DNA from: JADLEX01 sp964586775
GTDB taxonomy: Bacteria; Lernaellota; Lernaellaia; JACKCT01
Reading direction: 5' to 3'
Assembly: GCA_964586775.1 (NCBI GenBank)
Contig: CAZPJD010000192.1
Coordinates: 1 to 8,115, forward strand
Length of the DNA stretch: 8,115 nucleotides
Below are positions 1 through 6,337 of the stretch, piece by piece. The position numbers and the translations under genes are program-made. The notes under the pieces are model-generated. The model was not told the origin of the DNA. It searched no databases and saw only the letters and a list, made by a program, of their open reading frames with translations. Position 1 is the stretch's first letter. Every line of letters starts with the position of its first letter.

Positions 1-71
1 CGGGAGAGGGGCCGGGGGTGAGGGCGCTGCTCCCCTCGCCCGTTTGACGGGAGAGGGGTCGGGGGTGAGGG
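1..71. repeat. GC-rich REP-like hairpin repeat, two tandem units
   Basis: A 24-bp unit (cgggagagggg, then C or T, then cgggggtgaggg) occurs at 1-24 and again at 48-71, differing only at 12/59. The second unit is the right arm of a hairpin: left arm 32-43, 3-nt loop 44-46, right arm 47-58, with one mismatch in a 12-bp stem. The same unit recurs at 5572-5595, also as the right arm of a hairpin. Small GC-rich, intergenic, palindromic elements of this kind are common in GC-rich bacterial genomes, so I read it as a REP-like element. The left unit may belong to a longer array cut by the window edge. Confidence 0.8.
67..71 (+). promoter_or_regulatory. Ribosome binding site lying inside the repeat
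   Basis: The last five bases of the repeat, gaggg, lie 5 nt before the ATG at 77 and match part of a Shine-Dalgarno sequence. No other purine-rich stretch is available between the repeat and the start. This supports ATG 77 rather than the in-frame TTG at 44, which falls in the hairpin loop and would translate the repeat itself. Confidence 0.5.
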
Positions 72-76
72 ATTAC

Positions 77-805
77 ATGGAATTCTTCGACATCGACAAG
101 GACGGCCACGTCGCCGTCATCACGTGGCACTACGGCGAGCAGAACCAGTTCACCACGCCGTTTTTGCAGGCGAATCTGGACGCGCTGGACGAACTGGAGC
201 GCGACGCGTCGGTGTGCGGCGTGGTGGTCGCGTCGTCCGTCGACAAGTTCTTCTCCACCGGGTTGCACCTCGCGTGGATGATGGAGCAGGGCGCGAAGGA
301 TCCGGAAAACGTGCGCGAGTTTCTGGAACTGCTGCACCGCATCCTCTATGCGTGGACGGGCTTCGGCAAACCGCTCATCGCGGCGATCGGCGGGCACAGC
401 GTGGGCGCGGGGTGCATTTTGCCCGCGTGCGCCGACTACCGGCTGATGACGATGGAGCGCGGGTTCGTGCGTCTGCCGGAGGTGCAGATCAACATCCCGT
501 TCTGGCCGGGGATGAGCGCGATCCTCAAGGACATCCTGCCGCCGGCGTCGGTGCGCAACATGTTCCTCACCGGCGACAAGTTCACCGCATCCGAGGCGCA
601 GGCGCTGGGCTATATCGACGAGCTGTGCACCGCGGATACCTTGGTGCCGCGCGCGGTGGCACTGGCAGCCAAGCTCGGCGCGGCCGATCCGCGCACCTAT
701 CGCGCCATCAAGCACGGCATGCGCGAGGGCGTGCTGCGCATCATGCGCGACGAGGACCCGAAGGCGGTCGAGGAATTCGTGAAGGGGCTTCGCGCGGCGC
801 ACTGA
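77..805 (+). CDS. Crotonase-family protein, probable delta3-delta2-enoyl-CoA isomerase
   Basis: A 242-residue protein with the crotonase (enoyl-CoA hydratase/isomerase) fold. The first oxyanion-hole segment is KFFSTGLHL at residues 57-65 and the second is GGHSVGAGC at 105-113. In hydratases two glutamates act as acid and base. Here the position equivalent to the first (in the usual GGGxEL motif) is Ile114, while the second is present as Glu135 in RLPEVQI. A single glutamate at this place is the pattern of enoyl-CoA isomerases, which move a 3-double bond to the trans-2 position during beta-oxidation of unsaturated acyl-CoAs. The segment ADYRLMTMERGF followed by LPEVQINIPF also resembles peroxisomal-type isomerases. 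The protein is cytoplasmic, with no signal peptide. The ATG at 77 is preferred because translation from it begins with a typical crotonase N-terminus. The family is secure; the exact reaction is inferred. Confidence 0.88.
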   Translation: MEFFDIDKDGHVAVITWHYGEQNQFTTPFLQANLDALDELERDASVCGVVVASSVDKFFSTGLHLAWMMEQGAKDPENVREFLELLHRILYAWTGFGKPLIAAIGGHSVGAGCILPACADYRLMTMERGFVRLPEVQINIPFWPGMSAILKDILPPASVRNMFLTGDKFTASEAQALGYIDELCTADTLVPRAVALAAKLGAADPRTYRAIKHGMREGVLRIMRDEDPKAVEEFVKGLRAAH

Positions 806-835
806 GTGCGGGCCCGTTGCCCGCTGCTCGGAGCT

Positions 836-864
836 TTGACCTTCGCGACGCATTCGGATATCTG
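836..864 (+). promoter_or_regulatory. Candidate sigma70-type promoter for the membrane protease gene
   Basis: TTGACC at 836-841 matches five of six -35 consensus bases and is followed after 17 nt by TATCTG at 859-864, a weak -10 with three matches. The stretch is less GC-rich than the coding DNA around it and lies in the 135-bp gap before the ATG at 941. I see no terminator after the upstream gene, so read-through from it is also possible. Confidence 0.3.
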
Positions 865-940
865 TAACAACGACCGTCGCATAACTGTGAAATTCGAGAA
901 TCCGCGCCCGGGGCGGACGCCGGTGTCATTCTTGATTCAC

Positions 941-3900
941 ATGAAGATTCCCCGTCGCGTAATCGTCGTCGCCGCGTTGATCGGCGCGGTCGGGGTTCTC
1001 GCGTTTGTTCGACTCAATGACCGAGTCTTTCGCGAAGCGGCCATCGACCTTCGTCTTGATCGCGACGACGCGAGACGGGCGAGCACCGAATTTCTCGCCG
1101 CGCGCGGGGTCGATGTCGCCCGGTTGCGTGACGTCGTCCGGTGGTCCACGGAACGCGACGAAATCGATTATCTCGAACGCACCCTCGGTCTCGAAACGCT
1201 CGGCCCGTTGCTTCGCGACGAACTCGCGCTTTTCGGTTGGAGAACGCGTTTTTTTCGCGAGGGCGAGCAGATCGAATACACCGTGGCTTGGACGCCCGAC
1301 GGGCGACTTGCCCGATACAAACGGGAGTGGCCTGAGCGCGAACCGGGCGCATTCGTTTCGACGGAGACGGCACGCGCCATCGCCGAAAAGTTTCTCGCGG
1401 ACGCGGCTGGACTCGATTTCGTCGAATGGGAATTTCTGTCGGACTCGGTCGTCGATCGCGATGAACGCAACGACCACGAGTTGACATGGCGCAACAACGA
1501 ATGTTCTCGCTGGGGCGGCGACTATCGCGTCATCGTTTCGCTTCAGGGCGACACGGTTGGCGGATTCCGACATCAACTGCGTATTCCTGAAGAGTGGAGA
1601 CGCGCGCAGGAAGCCACCGACTCGTGGCGTCAACTGTTGTTTCTCATCACATCATTCGTCTTCCTCGCGTTCGCGGGAATCGCGGTTGTCTTGCTCGGAC
1701 GTGCGATCGTTCGGCGCGACTGGCGATGGAAACCAGCCGTTCTGCTGGGTTCGCTGGCGTTCGCGATCGTCTTCGCGAACGAACTCAACAGCCTTCCGCT
1801 CCGGGCGATTTCTTACGAGACGACCCAGATTTGGTTTACTTTCTGGGCCGTGAGACTCGGGCAGGCGTTTCTCGCGGCGCTGGCCGGTGGATTGCAGGCG
1901 GCGGTTTGCGTTGCGGCGGCGGATGTCGCCGGAAGGGCGTTGAAAAATGTCGGGGGGCGAGCATCCGAACGTGTCGAGCACGCCGCCGACCATCCGTTCA
2001 CCTGGGAGTACTGGTCGGGGTCGAGGCTCTTCACGCCGATGGTCCTCGGCGCGTTCATCGCGGCGGCGAAGGTCGGATACGTCACCGCATTTTACCTCGC
2101 CGCCAAGCGCATCGCCGGCGCATGGGTGCCGCTCGACATTCCGATCGACGATCTGATGTCGACGGTGTTTCCACCGTTGGCCGCGCTGAACATGGGTTTT
2201 TCCGCGAGTCTATTCGAGGAGACGTTTTTTCGGCTATTCGCCATCGCGTTCCTGTGGCGTGTCACGGGTTCGCGCTGGGCCGCCATCCTCGTGCCTGCAA
2301 TCCTGTGGGCGTTTCTTCATACCAACTATCCGCAGCAACCCATCTGGATTCGGGGCGTCGAACTCTCCGTCGTGGGAATCGCATACGGCTGGATTTTCTT
2401 GCGCTACGGCCTGCTCGTGACGCTCGCGTCGCACTATTTCTACAACGCGTTCTGGGGCTGCTGGACGATCTTCGATGCGTCGCGCCCCGGTCTGCTCATC
2501 CAGATCGCGTTTGTGTTCGGGTGGCCCTTCGCGCTCGCGTGGTACGCCGCTCGCCGACGGCCTGAGTCAATTGGAGTCTCCGCGCGCCCGCCGTCCGAAG
2601 AATCGGCCCAACAGGTTTCCGCAGCGACGCTTTCGGACGAAATCGCGAGCGCCGAACCCAACGCCGTTGCCGATTCGGCGTCGCACCCGATTTGGACGAA
2701 TGTGCCGTTTTCGTCGAGGCGACTCCTTGCGGTCTGCTCGCTTGCCTTGGTGAGTCTGGCGATTTATGGGATCGCCCCCGATTGGGATTTCTTCGGCGCG
2801 CGACCGCCGGTCGCGATGACGCGCGACCAGGCGGCGCGCGCGAACGCCGGGTGGACCGCACGTCTGGGAGTCGCGACGGATGGAATGCGTTCGACGACGA
2901 AGTTCCGCGACGATCATGATCGTCTGCCGGCGTATGCATTCGAGAATGAGGACCGCGAGACGATTCGCGAAAAATACGGATGGGCATTCCGTCTGACGCC
3001 CGCCTGGCGGACGCACTGGTTCGCCGACCAATCCGCGAAGACGCTTTACGTCGATCTGGCCGACTCGGGCGAACTTCGCGAATTCGACCTCCGCCTGCCC
3101 GAGGACGAAGCCGGCGCGATGCTGGAAGAGGACGCCGCTAAGGACATCGCCCGCCGGTGGGCGGCGGAACTTGGGGAGTCGCCGCAGGGCGCCTGGACGA
3201 TCGTCGAAACGAAAAAGACCGTTCGCCCTCAACGTTGGGATTACCGGTTCGTCTTCAACGACGATGGATTCGCCTTGGCGGATCTCAAGCGGGAGATGGT
3301 CGTTCGCGTTTTGGGCGACCGAATCGGGGGCGTATACGCGGCAACTTACAAGACACCGGAAGAATGGGACCGTGCGAAAGAGGAGGGCCGTAAGCATTGG
3401 CGAAATGCGGCCCGGCAGGCGCTGACCGTCGTCGTCGTGTTGGCATCCCTGGTGTGGGCGATCGTCGGCCTCGTTCGTTGGTCGAGGCGCGGGATTCTCC
3501 GGTCGGAGGACTGGCGCGCGGCGTTCGTCGTTTCGATCGTGGCGTGTACCGTTCCGACGCTCGTTGGCGTCGTCAATCGGTTGCCCATCACCCTGTATGG
3601 GTATTGGAACGACACATCGCAGCCGATGTCGGTCTTCGCGGCGATGGTCATGATCGGCGAAGCGATTTCCACCGCGGGGTTGACGCTGCTCGGATTTCTC
3701 GCCACGGCCCTCGCGATCGGCTCGCAGAGACGGTTTGCGCCGGAGTGGGGCGATTTGCGGACGATCCCGGCTGCGTTGCATCCGCGCCACTGGTCATCGC
3801 CCGATGTGCGCCGCGCCTGCGTTGCGGGAATCCTGGCCATCGTGGCCTACACCGCCTTAACGCGACTGACGTACCTGTATCCCGGCTTCGGTTGGCCGAT

Positions 3901-4429
3901 TGCATCCAAGTCGCCGGTTGCACCGGTGGCGTTCGTCGACGTGAATGAAATTTCACGATTTCTGGAGTGCGTCGAACAGTTGCGGGTAGTGTTCCTGAGT
4001 CTCCTCCTATTGCTCATCCCGGCCGCGTTGGCGCGCGTGTATTTTCGCGCGACGTGGTTGCGCATTTTAGTGGTCGCCGTCATGGCGGTTTCCGCCTCGA
4101 CGGACAAGTCCGCCTCATGGGCGGCATTCGCATCGCAGGCGGTGGACCATTTTATCGCCCTAGGAATGATTTGGCTGATGATGCTTCCGATGATCGGGCG
4201 CCAACCGTTGGCGTTCGTGCTGTTGGTCTGGATCGATACGTTTCTCGGGCTCTCGGCAGACGTCAAACTGCCGTACCCGATGAGGCATCTCATCGACCCA
4301 AGCCCCGATACGAGGTGGCCTTCGATCATCCAACTCGTTTTTCTCATGTCGCTTCCGCTGGCGGTGTTGCTCGTTGGCTTTCTACGACGATCCCCGAAAG
4401 AAAAACGTGCGGATGACCTGGCTCAATGA
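941..4429 (+). CDS. Tandem-duplicated CPBP/CAAX-type intramembrane metalloprotease, second copy degenerate
   Basis: A 1162-residue multipass membrane protein, far longer than typical CPBP (CAAX protease and bacteriocin-processing) proteins. Half 1: a membrane helix at about 5-23, a soluble, probably extracytoplasmic domain at 24-228, several helices at about 230-387, then the protease domain at about 405-540. The family motifs are all present: EETFFR (Glu426, Glu427, Arg431), WAFLH (His460) and HYFYN (His498, Asn502); glutamates and histidines are the expected metal ligands and catalytic residues. A polar, probably cytoplasmic linker at 540-590 follows. Half 2 repeats the plan: helix 594-611, soluble domain 612-823, helices from 824 to 1149. 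Its soluble domain visibly matches the first (IPEEWRRAQE near 210 and TPEEWDRAKE near 804), but none of the protease motifs are there. ATG 941 is chosen because a signal-anchor helix starts at once; in-frame GTG codons at 806 and 887 are alternatives, and none has a good ribosome site. The gene ends in an ATGA overlap with the desaturase. Codon use is visibly less G/C-biased than in its neighbours. The substrate is unknown. Confidence 0.87.
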   Translation: MKIPRRVIVVAALIGAVGVLAFVRLNDRVFREAAIDLRLDRDDARRASTEFLAARGVDVARLRDVVRWSTERDEIDYLERTLGLETLGPLLRDELALFGWRTRFFREGEQIEYTVAWTPDGRLARYKREWPEREPGAFVSTETARAIAEKFLADAAGLDFVEWEFLSDSVVDRDERNDHELTWRNNECSRWGGDYRVIVSLQGDTVGGFRHQLRIPEEWRRAQEATDSWRQLLFLITSFVFLAFAGIAVVLLGRAIVRRDWRWKPAVLLGSLAFAIVFANELNSLPLRAISYETTQIWFTFWAVRLGQAFLAALAGGLQAAVCVAAADVAGRALKNVGGRASERVEHAADHPFTWEYWSGSRLFTPMVLGAFIAAAKVGYVTAFYLAAKRIAGAWVPLDIPIDDLMSTVFPPLAALNMGFSASLFEETFFRLFAIAFLWRVTGSRWAAILVPAILWAFLHTNYPQQPIWIRGVELSVVGIAYGWIFLRYGLLVTLASHYFYNAFWGCWTIFDASRPGLLIQIAFVFGWPFALAWYAARRRPESIGVSARPPSEESAQQVSAATLSDEIASAEPNAVADSASHPIWTNVPFSSRRLLAVCSLALVSLAIYGIAPDWDFFGARPPVAMTRDQAARANAGWTARLGVATDGMRSTTKFRDDHDRLPAYAFENEDRETIREKYGWAFRLTPAWRTHWFADQSAKTLYVDLADSGELREFDLRLPEDEAGAMLEEDAAKDIARRWAAELGESPQGAWTIVETKKTVRPQRWDYRFVFNDDGFALADLKREMVVRVLGDRIGGVYAATYKTPEEWDRAKEEGRKHWRNAARQALTVVVVLASLVWAIVGLVRWSRRGILRSEDWRAAFVVSIVACTVPTLVGVVNRLPITLYGYWNDTSQPMSVFAAMVMIGEAISTAGLTLLGFLATALAIGSQRRFAPEWGDLRTIPAALHPRHWSSPDVRRACVAGILAIVAYTALTRLTYLYPGFGWPIASKSPVAPVAFVDVNEISRFLECVEQLRVVFLSLLLLLIPAALARVYFRATWLRILVVAVMAVSASTDKSASWAAFASQAVDHFIALGMIWLMMLPMIGRQPLAFVLLVWIDTFLGLSADVKLPYPMRHLIDPSPDTRWPSIIQLVFLMSLPLAVLLVGFLRRSPKEKRADDLAQ

Positions 4430-5430
4430 CGATGCCGGATTCGTTCGCCACAATCCCCCGCGTGAACGCCGCCGCCATCACCGACATCCTTTCGCGCGAT
4501 GAGATCCGCGACCTCACGCGCACGTCGAACCTGCGCGGGGCGCTTTCCGTCGCGGTGACGTGGGGCGTGATCGCGGGCGCGATGGCGCTCGCCGCGTGGC
4601 GGCCGGGCGTCGTCACGATCGGCGTCGCGCTCGTGCTCATCGGCGGTCGGCAGCTCGCCCTCGCGATCCTGATGCACGAGTGCTCGCACCGCTCGCTGTT
4701 TCGCACCCGGTGGCTGAACGACGTCATCGGCGAGTGGCTGTGCGCCGCGCCGGTGTGGCAGCACCTCGACAAATATCGCAAGCACCACATCGCCCATCAC
4801 ACGCACACCGGCACCGAGCGCGATCCCGACATGGGGCTCGTCGATCCGTTCCCGGTGACCACCGGCTCGCTCGCGCGCAAGTTCGCGCGCGATCTGACGG
4901 GGCTGTCGGGCGCGAAGCGGATCTACGGCCTGCTGGCGATGGACTTCGGCTACATCGAATACACCGCCGCGGTGGGCGTGGTGCCGATCGATCAGACGGG
5001 GCGCACGAAGATCGACGTGGCGAAGATGGGCGCGAGAAATCTCGCCCCGGTGGTCGCGACGAACGCGGCGCTCGCGGCGATTTTGGTCGCGCTCGGGCAC
5101 GGATGGCTCTATGCGCTGTGGGCGGTCGCGTGGATGACGACGTTCAGTCTCATCATCCGCATCCGCTCGATGGCCGAGCACGCGTGCACCGAAAAGACCG
5201 ACGACCAATACCGCAACACGCGCACCACCGCGGCGAATCCGCTCGCGCGCCTCACTGTCGCGCCGCACCACGTGAACTTTCACCTGGAGCACCACGCGCT
5301 GATGACCGTGCCGCACTACCGGCTGCGCGGGATGCACCGGTTGCTGCGCGCGCGCGGCGTCTACGAGACGAGCCCCTATGCGCCGGGCTACGGCACGATT
5401 CTGAAGTTGGTGACGACGAAGGCGGGGTAG
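4426..5430 (+). CDS. Membrane fatty acid desaturase, three histidine boxes
   Basis: A 334-residue member of the membrane di-iron fatty acid desaturase family. All three histidine boxes that hold the iron pair are visible: HECSH at 84-88, HHIAHH at 120-125 (followed by the typical ERDPDMG at 131-137) and HLEHH at 286-290 within APHHVNFHLEHH. The RSMAEH segment at 247-252 is also typical of the family. Hydrophobic stretches at about 43-80 and 205-245 fit two pairs of membrane helices with the boxes on the cytoplasmic side. The enzyme should insert a double bond into an acyl chain using oxygen and an electron donor, which implies an aerobic or microaerobic host. Regiochemistry and the substrate (phospholipid, acyl-CoA, acyl-ACP or sphingolipid) cannot be read from the sequence. 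The start overlaps the upstream stop as ATGA, with a weak GGATGA at 4411-4416, so translation is probably coupled; ATG 4432 is an alternative. Length is usual for bacterial members. Confidence 0.93.
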   Translation: MTMPDSFATIPRVNAAAITDILSRDEIRDLTRTSNLRGALSVAVTWGVIAGAMALAAWRPGVVTIGVALVLIGGRQLALAILMHECSHRSLFRTRWLNDVIGEWLCAAPVWQHLDKYRKHHIAHHTHTGTERDPDMGLVDPFPVTTGSLARKFARDLTGLSGAKRIYGLLAMDFGYIEYTAAVGVVPIDQTGRTKIDVAKMGARNLAPVVATNAALAAILVALGHGWLYALWAVAWMTTFSLIIRIRSMAEHACTEKTDDQYRNTRTTAANPLARLTVAPHHVNFHLEHHALMTVPHYRLRGMHRLLRARGVYETSPYAPGYGTILKLVTTKAG

Positions 5431-5453
5431 GGGATTTCTCCCCGGCTCAAGTT

Positions 5454-5548
5454 GGGTGCCACATTTTCGGTCGAGGCACGAGGCCGAAGATGTGCCGGGA
5501 ATAAAGCACACCTTCCCCGGCCTGACGGCCGGTGAAAGTGTGGCACCC
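5454..5548. repeat. Double-hairpin inverted repeat bounded by GGGTGCCACA
   Basis: The outer arms GGGTGCCACATTTTC (5454-5468) and GAAAGTGTGGCACCC (5534-5548) pair over 15 positions with one G-T wobble. Two inner hairpins lie between: 5460-5470 with 5484-5494 (11 bp, one wobble), and 5507-5522 with 5527-5542 (16 positions, two mismatches, loop tgac). The element can therefore fold either as one long stem or as two side-by-side hairpins. It has no coding content and begins 23 bp after the desaturase stop codon. It looks like a small non-autonomous repeat (REP or MITE-like). On RNA from either strand it could act as a transcript end or 3' stabiliser, but there is no T-tract to mark a classical terminator. 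Confidence 0.7.
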
Positions 5549-5555
5549 GAAACCT

Positions 5556-5622
5556 CCCCTCTCCCATCAGATGGGAGAGGGGCCGGGGGTGAGGGCCGCC
5601 CGATGCCGGGGGTGAGGGCCGC
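5556..5622. repeat. Second locus of the GC-rich REP-like hairpin repeat
   Basis: A perfect 12-bp stem, CCCCTCTCCCAT (5556-5567) with ATGGGAGAGGGG (5571-5582), closes a 3-nt loop. It runs into cgggggtgaggg, so that 5573-5595 is identical to 2-24 at the left end of the window. The downstream part is itself duplicated: an 18-bp unit starting gccgggggtgaggg occurs at 5582-5599 and 5605-5622, a 23-bp period. The repeat ends 8 bp before the stop codon of the minus-strand gene and lies between two convergent genes, a usual place for REP-like elements. Confidence 0.8.
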
Positions 5623-5630
5623 ACTCTCGT

Positions 5631-6176
5631 TCACTTCCCGCCAATCCCCCGCCGCGCGAGTTCGCCCACCACGCGCTCGATCTCGTCCTTGTCGTTCGTC
5701 TTGAAGACGCGCCGCGATCCCTTGGGCCACTTCAGCGTGACGATGCGCATCAGCCCGCGCGAGTGGTCCATCAGGTCCACTCCGCTCGCGATGGCCAGCT
5801 CGTCAAAACGCGCGAGAGGCCGTTCGTCGGCGGTGCGCAGGGTGCGTTCCGTCACGTGGGCGACGAGTCGGTCGGGGATCTGCTCGACGGGTCGGTCGCG
5901 TCGCGTGCGGTAGACGCGATAAATTCGCGTGGCGACGAAGATCAGCACGACGCCGCCAGCACCCAGGCCGCCGGCGATCGCCCACAGGCTGCGTCCCGAG
6001 GCCGCCATGGCGGCCTGCACCGCGCCGTTGACGACGAAAAGAAACCCGATGCCGCCGGTGACCCACGTGGCGACCGCGGGGGCGAGCGTCTGGCGATCGG
6101 CGAAAACGACGCGACCGTTTTCGGCGACGATTTCGAAACCGGCGTCGTTCGCGATCACGTCGCGGGCGTCGGGCAT
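5631..6176 (-). CDS. Small membrane protein of unknown function with two transmembrane helices
   Basis: A 181-residue protein that I do not recognise. Residues 1-32 are polar and contain no signal peptide. Two hydrophobic helices follow at about 34-57 and 63-82, the second ending in a basic cluster (RIYRVYRTRRDR, 84-95), which by the positive-inside rule puts both termini in the cytoplasm. The remaining hundred residues form a mixed alpha/beta domain with RGLMRIVTLKW at 140-150 and FKTNDKDEIERVVGELARRG at 158-177. A hairpin of two helices plus a small domain of strands ending in a helix is reminiscent of bacterial PH-like domain proteins, but this is only a resemblance. The ATG at 6176 is chosen because a good GGAGA site lies 7 nt upstream; the reading frame stays open to 6500 but upstream codons are low-complexity and arginine-rich. 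It is divergent from the DUF2334 gene and convergent with the desaturase. Confidence 0.75.
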   Translation of the reverse strand: MPDARDVIANDAGFEIVAENGRVVFADRQTLAPAVATWVTGGIGFLFVVNGAVQAAMAASGRSLWAIAGGLGAGGVVLIFVATRIYRVYRTRRDRPVEQIPDRLVAHVTERTLRTADERPLARFDELAIASGVDLMDHSRGLMRIVTLKWPKGSRRVFKTNDKDEIERVVGELARRGIGGK

Positions 6177-6183
6177 GGCGATT

Positions 6184-6188
6184 TCTCC
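6184..6188 (-). promoter_or_regulatory. Ribosome binding site fixing the start at 6176
   Basis: On the minus strand GGAGA lies 7 nt before the ATG whose first base is 6176. It is the best Shine-Dalgarno match upstream of any start codon in this frame, and it decides the start over more distant in-frame codons. Confidence 0.65.
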
Positions 6189-6230
6189 AAGGATATTGCC
6201 AGCATACGCGGATCGGGCCTCTTGGGAATA

Positions 6231-6251
6231 CGGTTTTCGTGGCAAAAACCG
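6231..6251. promoter_or_regulatory. Palindrome in the divergent intergenic region, operator candidate
   Basis: CGGTTTT at 6231-6237 and AAAACCG at 6245-6251 form perfect 7-bp arms around a 7-nt centre. The site is near the middle of the 161-bp space between two divergent genes, where a shared transcription factor site would be expected. Only the symmetry and position are seen; no known regulator motif is recognised. It could also fold as a short hairpin in RNA. Confidence 0.35.
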
Positions 6252-6254
6252 TCT

Positions 6255-6282
6255 TTGGTGTCGTCGTGAATCGTCCGATAAG
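6255..6282 (+). promoter_or_regulatory. Weak promoter candidate for the DUF2334 gene
   Basis: TTGGTG at 6255-6260 and GATAAG at 6277-6282 are separated by 16 nt. The match to sigma70 consensus is modest (three and four of six bases). If used, transcription would start near 6289, just before the hairpin at 6301, giving a leader of about 50 nt. Any transcript of the DUF2334 gene must begin in this gap or be antisense to the gene at 5631-6176. Confidence 0.22.
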
Positions 6283-6300
6283 GTGGTGTCGGACTCGCTT

Positions 6301-6327
6301 CCGATCCGTGATCGGTTTGTTTTTTTT
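6301..6327 (+). terminator. Terminator-like hairpin and T-tract in the DUF2334 leader
   Basis: CCGATC (6301-6306) and GATCGG (6310-6315) form a perfect 6-bp stem with a 3-nt loop, followed at once by a 12-nt tract with eleven T residues (6316-6327). This is the layout of an intrinsic terminator on the plus strand, though the stem is short. The tract is directly followed by the GGAG ribosome site (6328-6331) and the ATG at 6338. No plus-strand gene lies upstream that it would serve, so it would act on the leader of the DUF2334 gene itself, as an attenuator or as a block to antisense read-through. Confidence 0.45.
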
Positions 6328-6337
6328 GGAGCTCGCG

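Noticed and set aside
124..867. Long open frame overlapping the isomerase gene on the plus strand
   Set aside because: Its product is arginine- and alanine-rich low-complexity sequence typical of a shifted frame in GC-rich DNA, and the isomerase frame has clear family motifs.
2567..3790. Antisense open frame of 407 codons inside the protease gene
   Set aside because: Arginine-rich product with no recognisable motif; the plus-strand frame is supported by the internal duplication.
5430..5443. Short hairpin after the desaturase (GGGGA, TTTC loop, TCCCC) as terminator
   Set aside because: Only 5 bp of stem and no T-tract follow; not enough for an intrinsic terminator.
5454..5622. CRISPR array
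   Set aside because: The repeats are two different palindromic families with irregular spacing and no uniform spacers; no cas gene is present.
4423..5730. Antisense open frame of 435 codons across the desaturase and the repeats
   Set aside because: The product is rich in Arg, Ala, His and Asp without domain features, it runs through repeat DNA, and it mirrors the strongly biased codons of the real gene.
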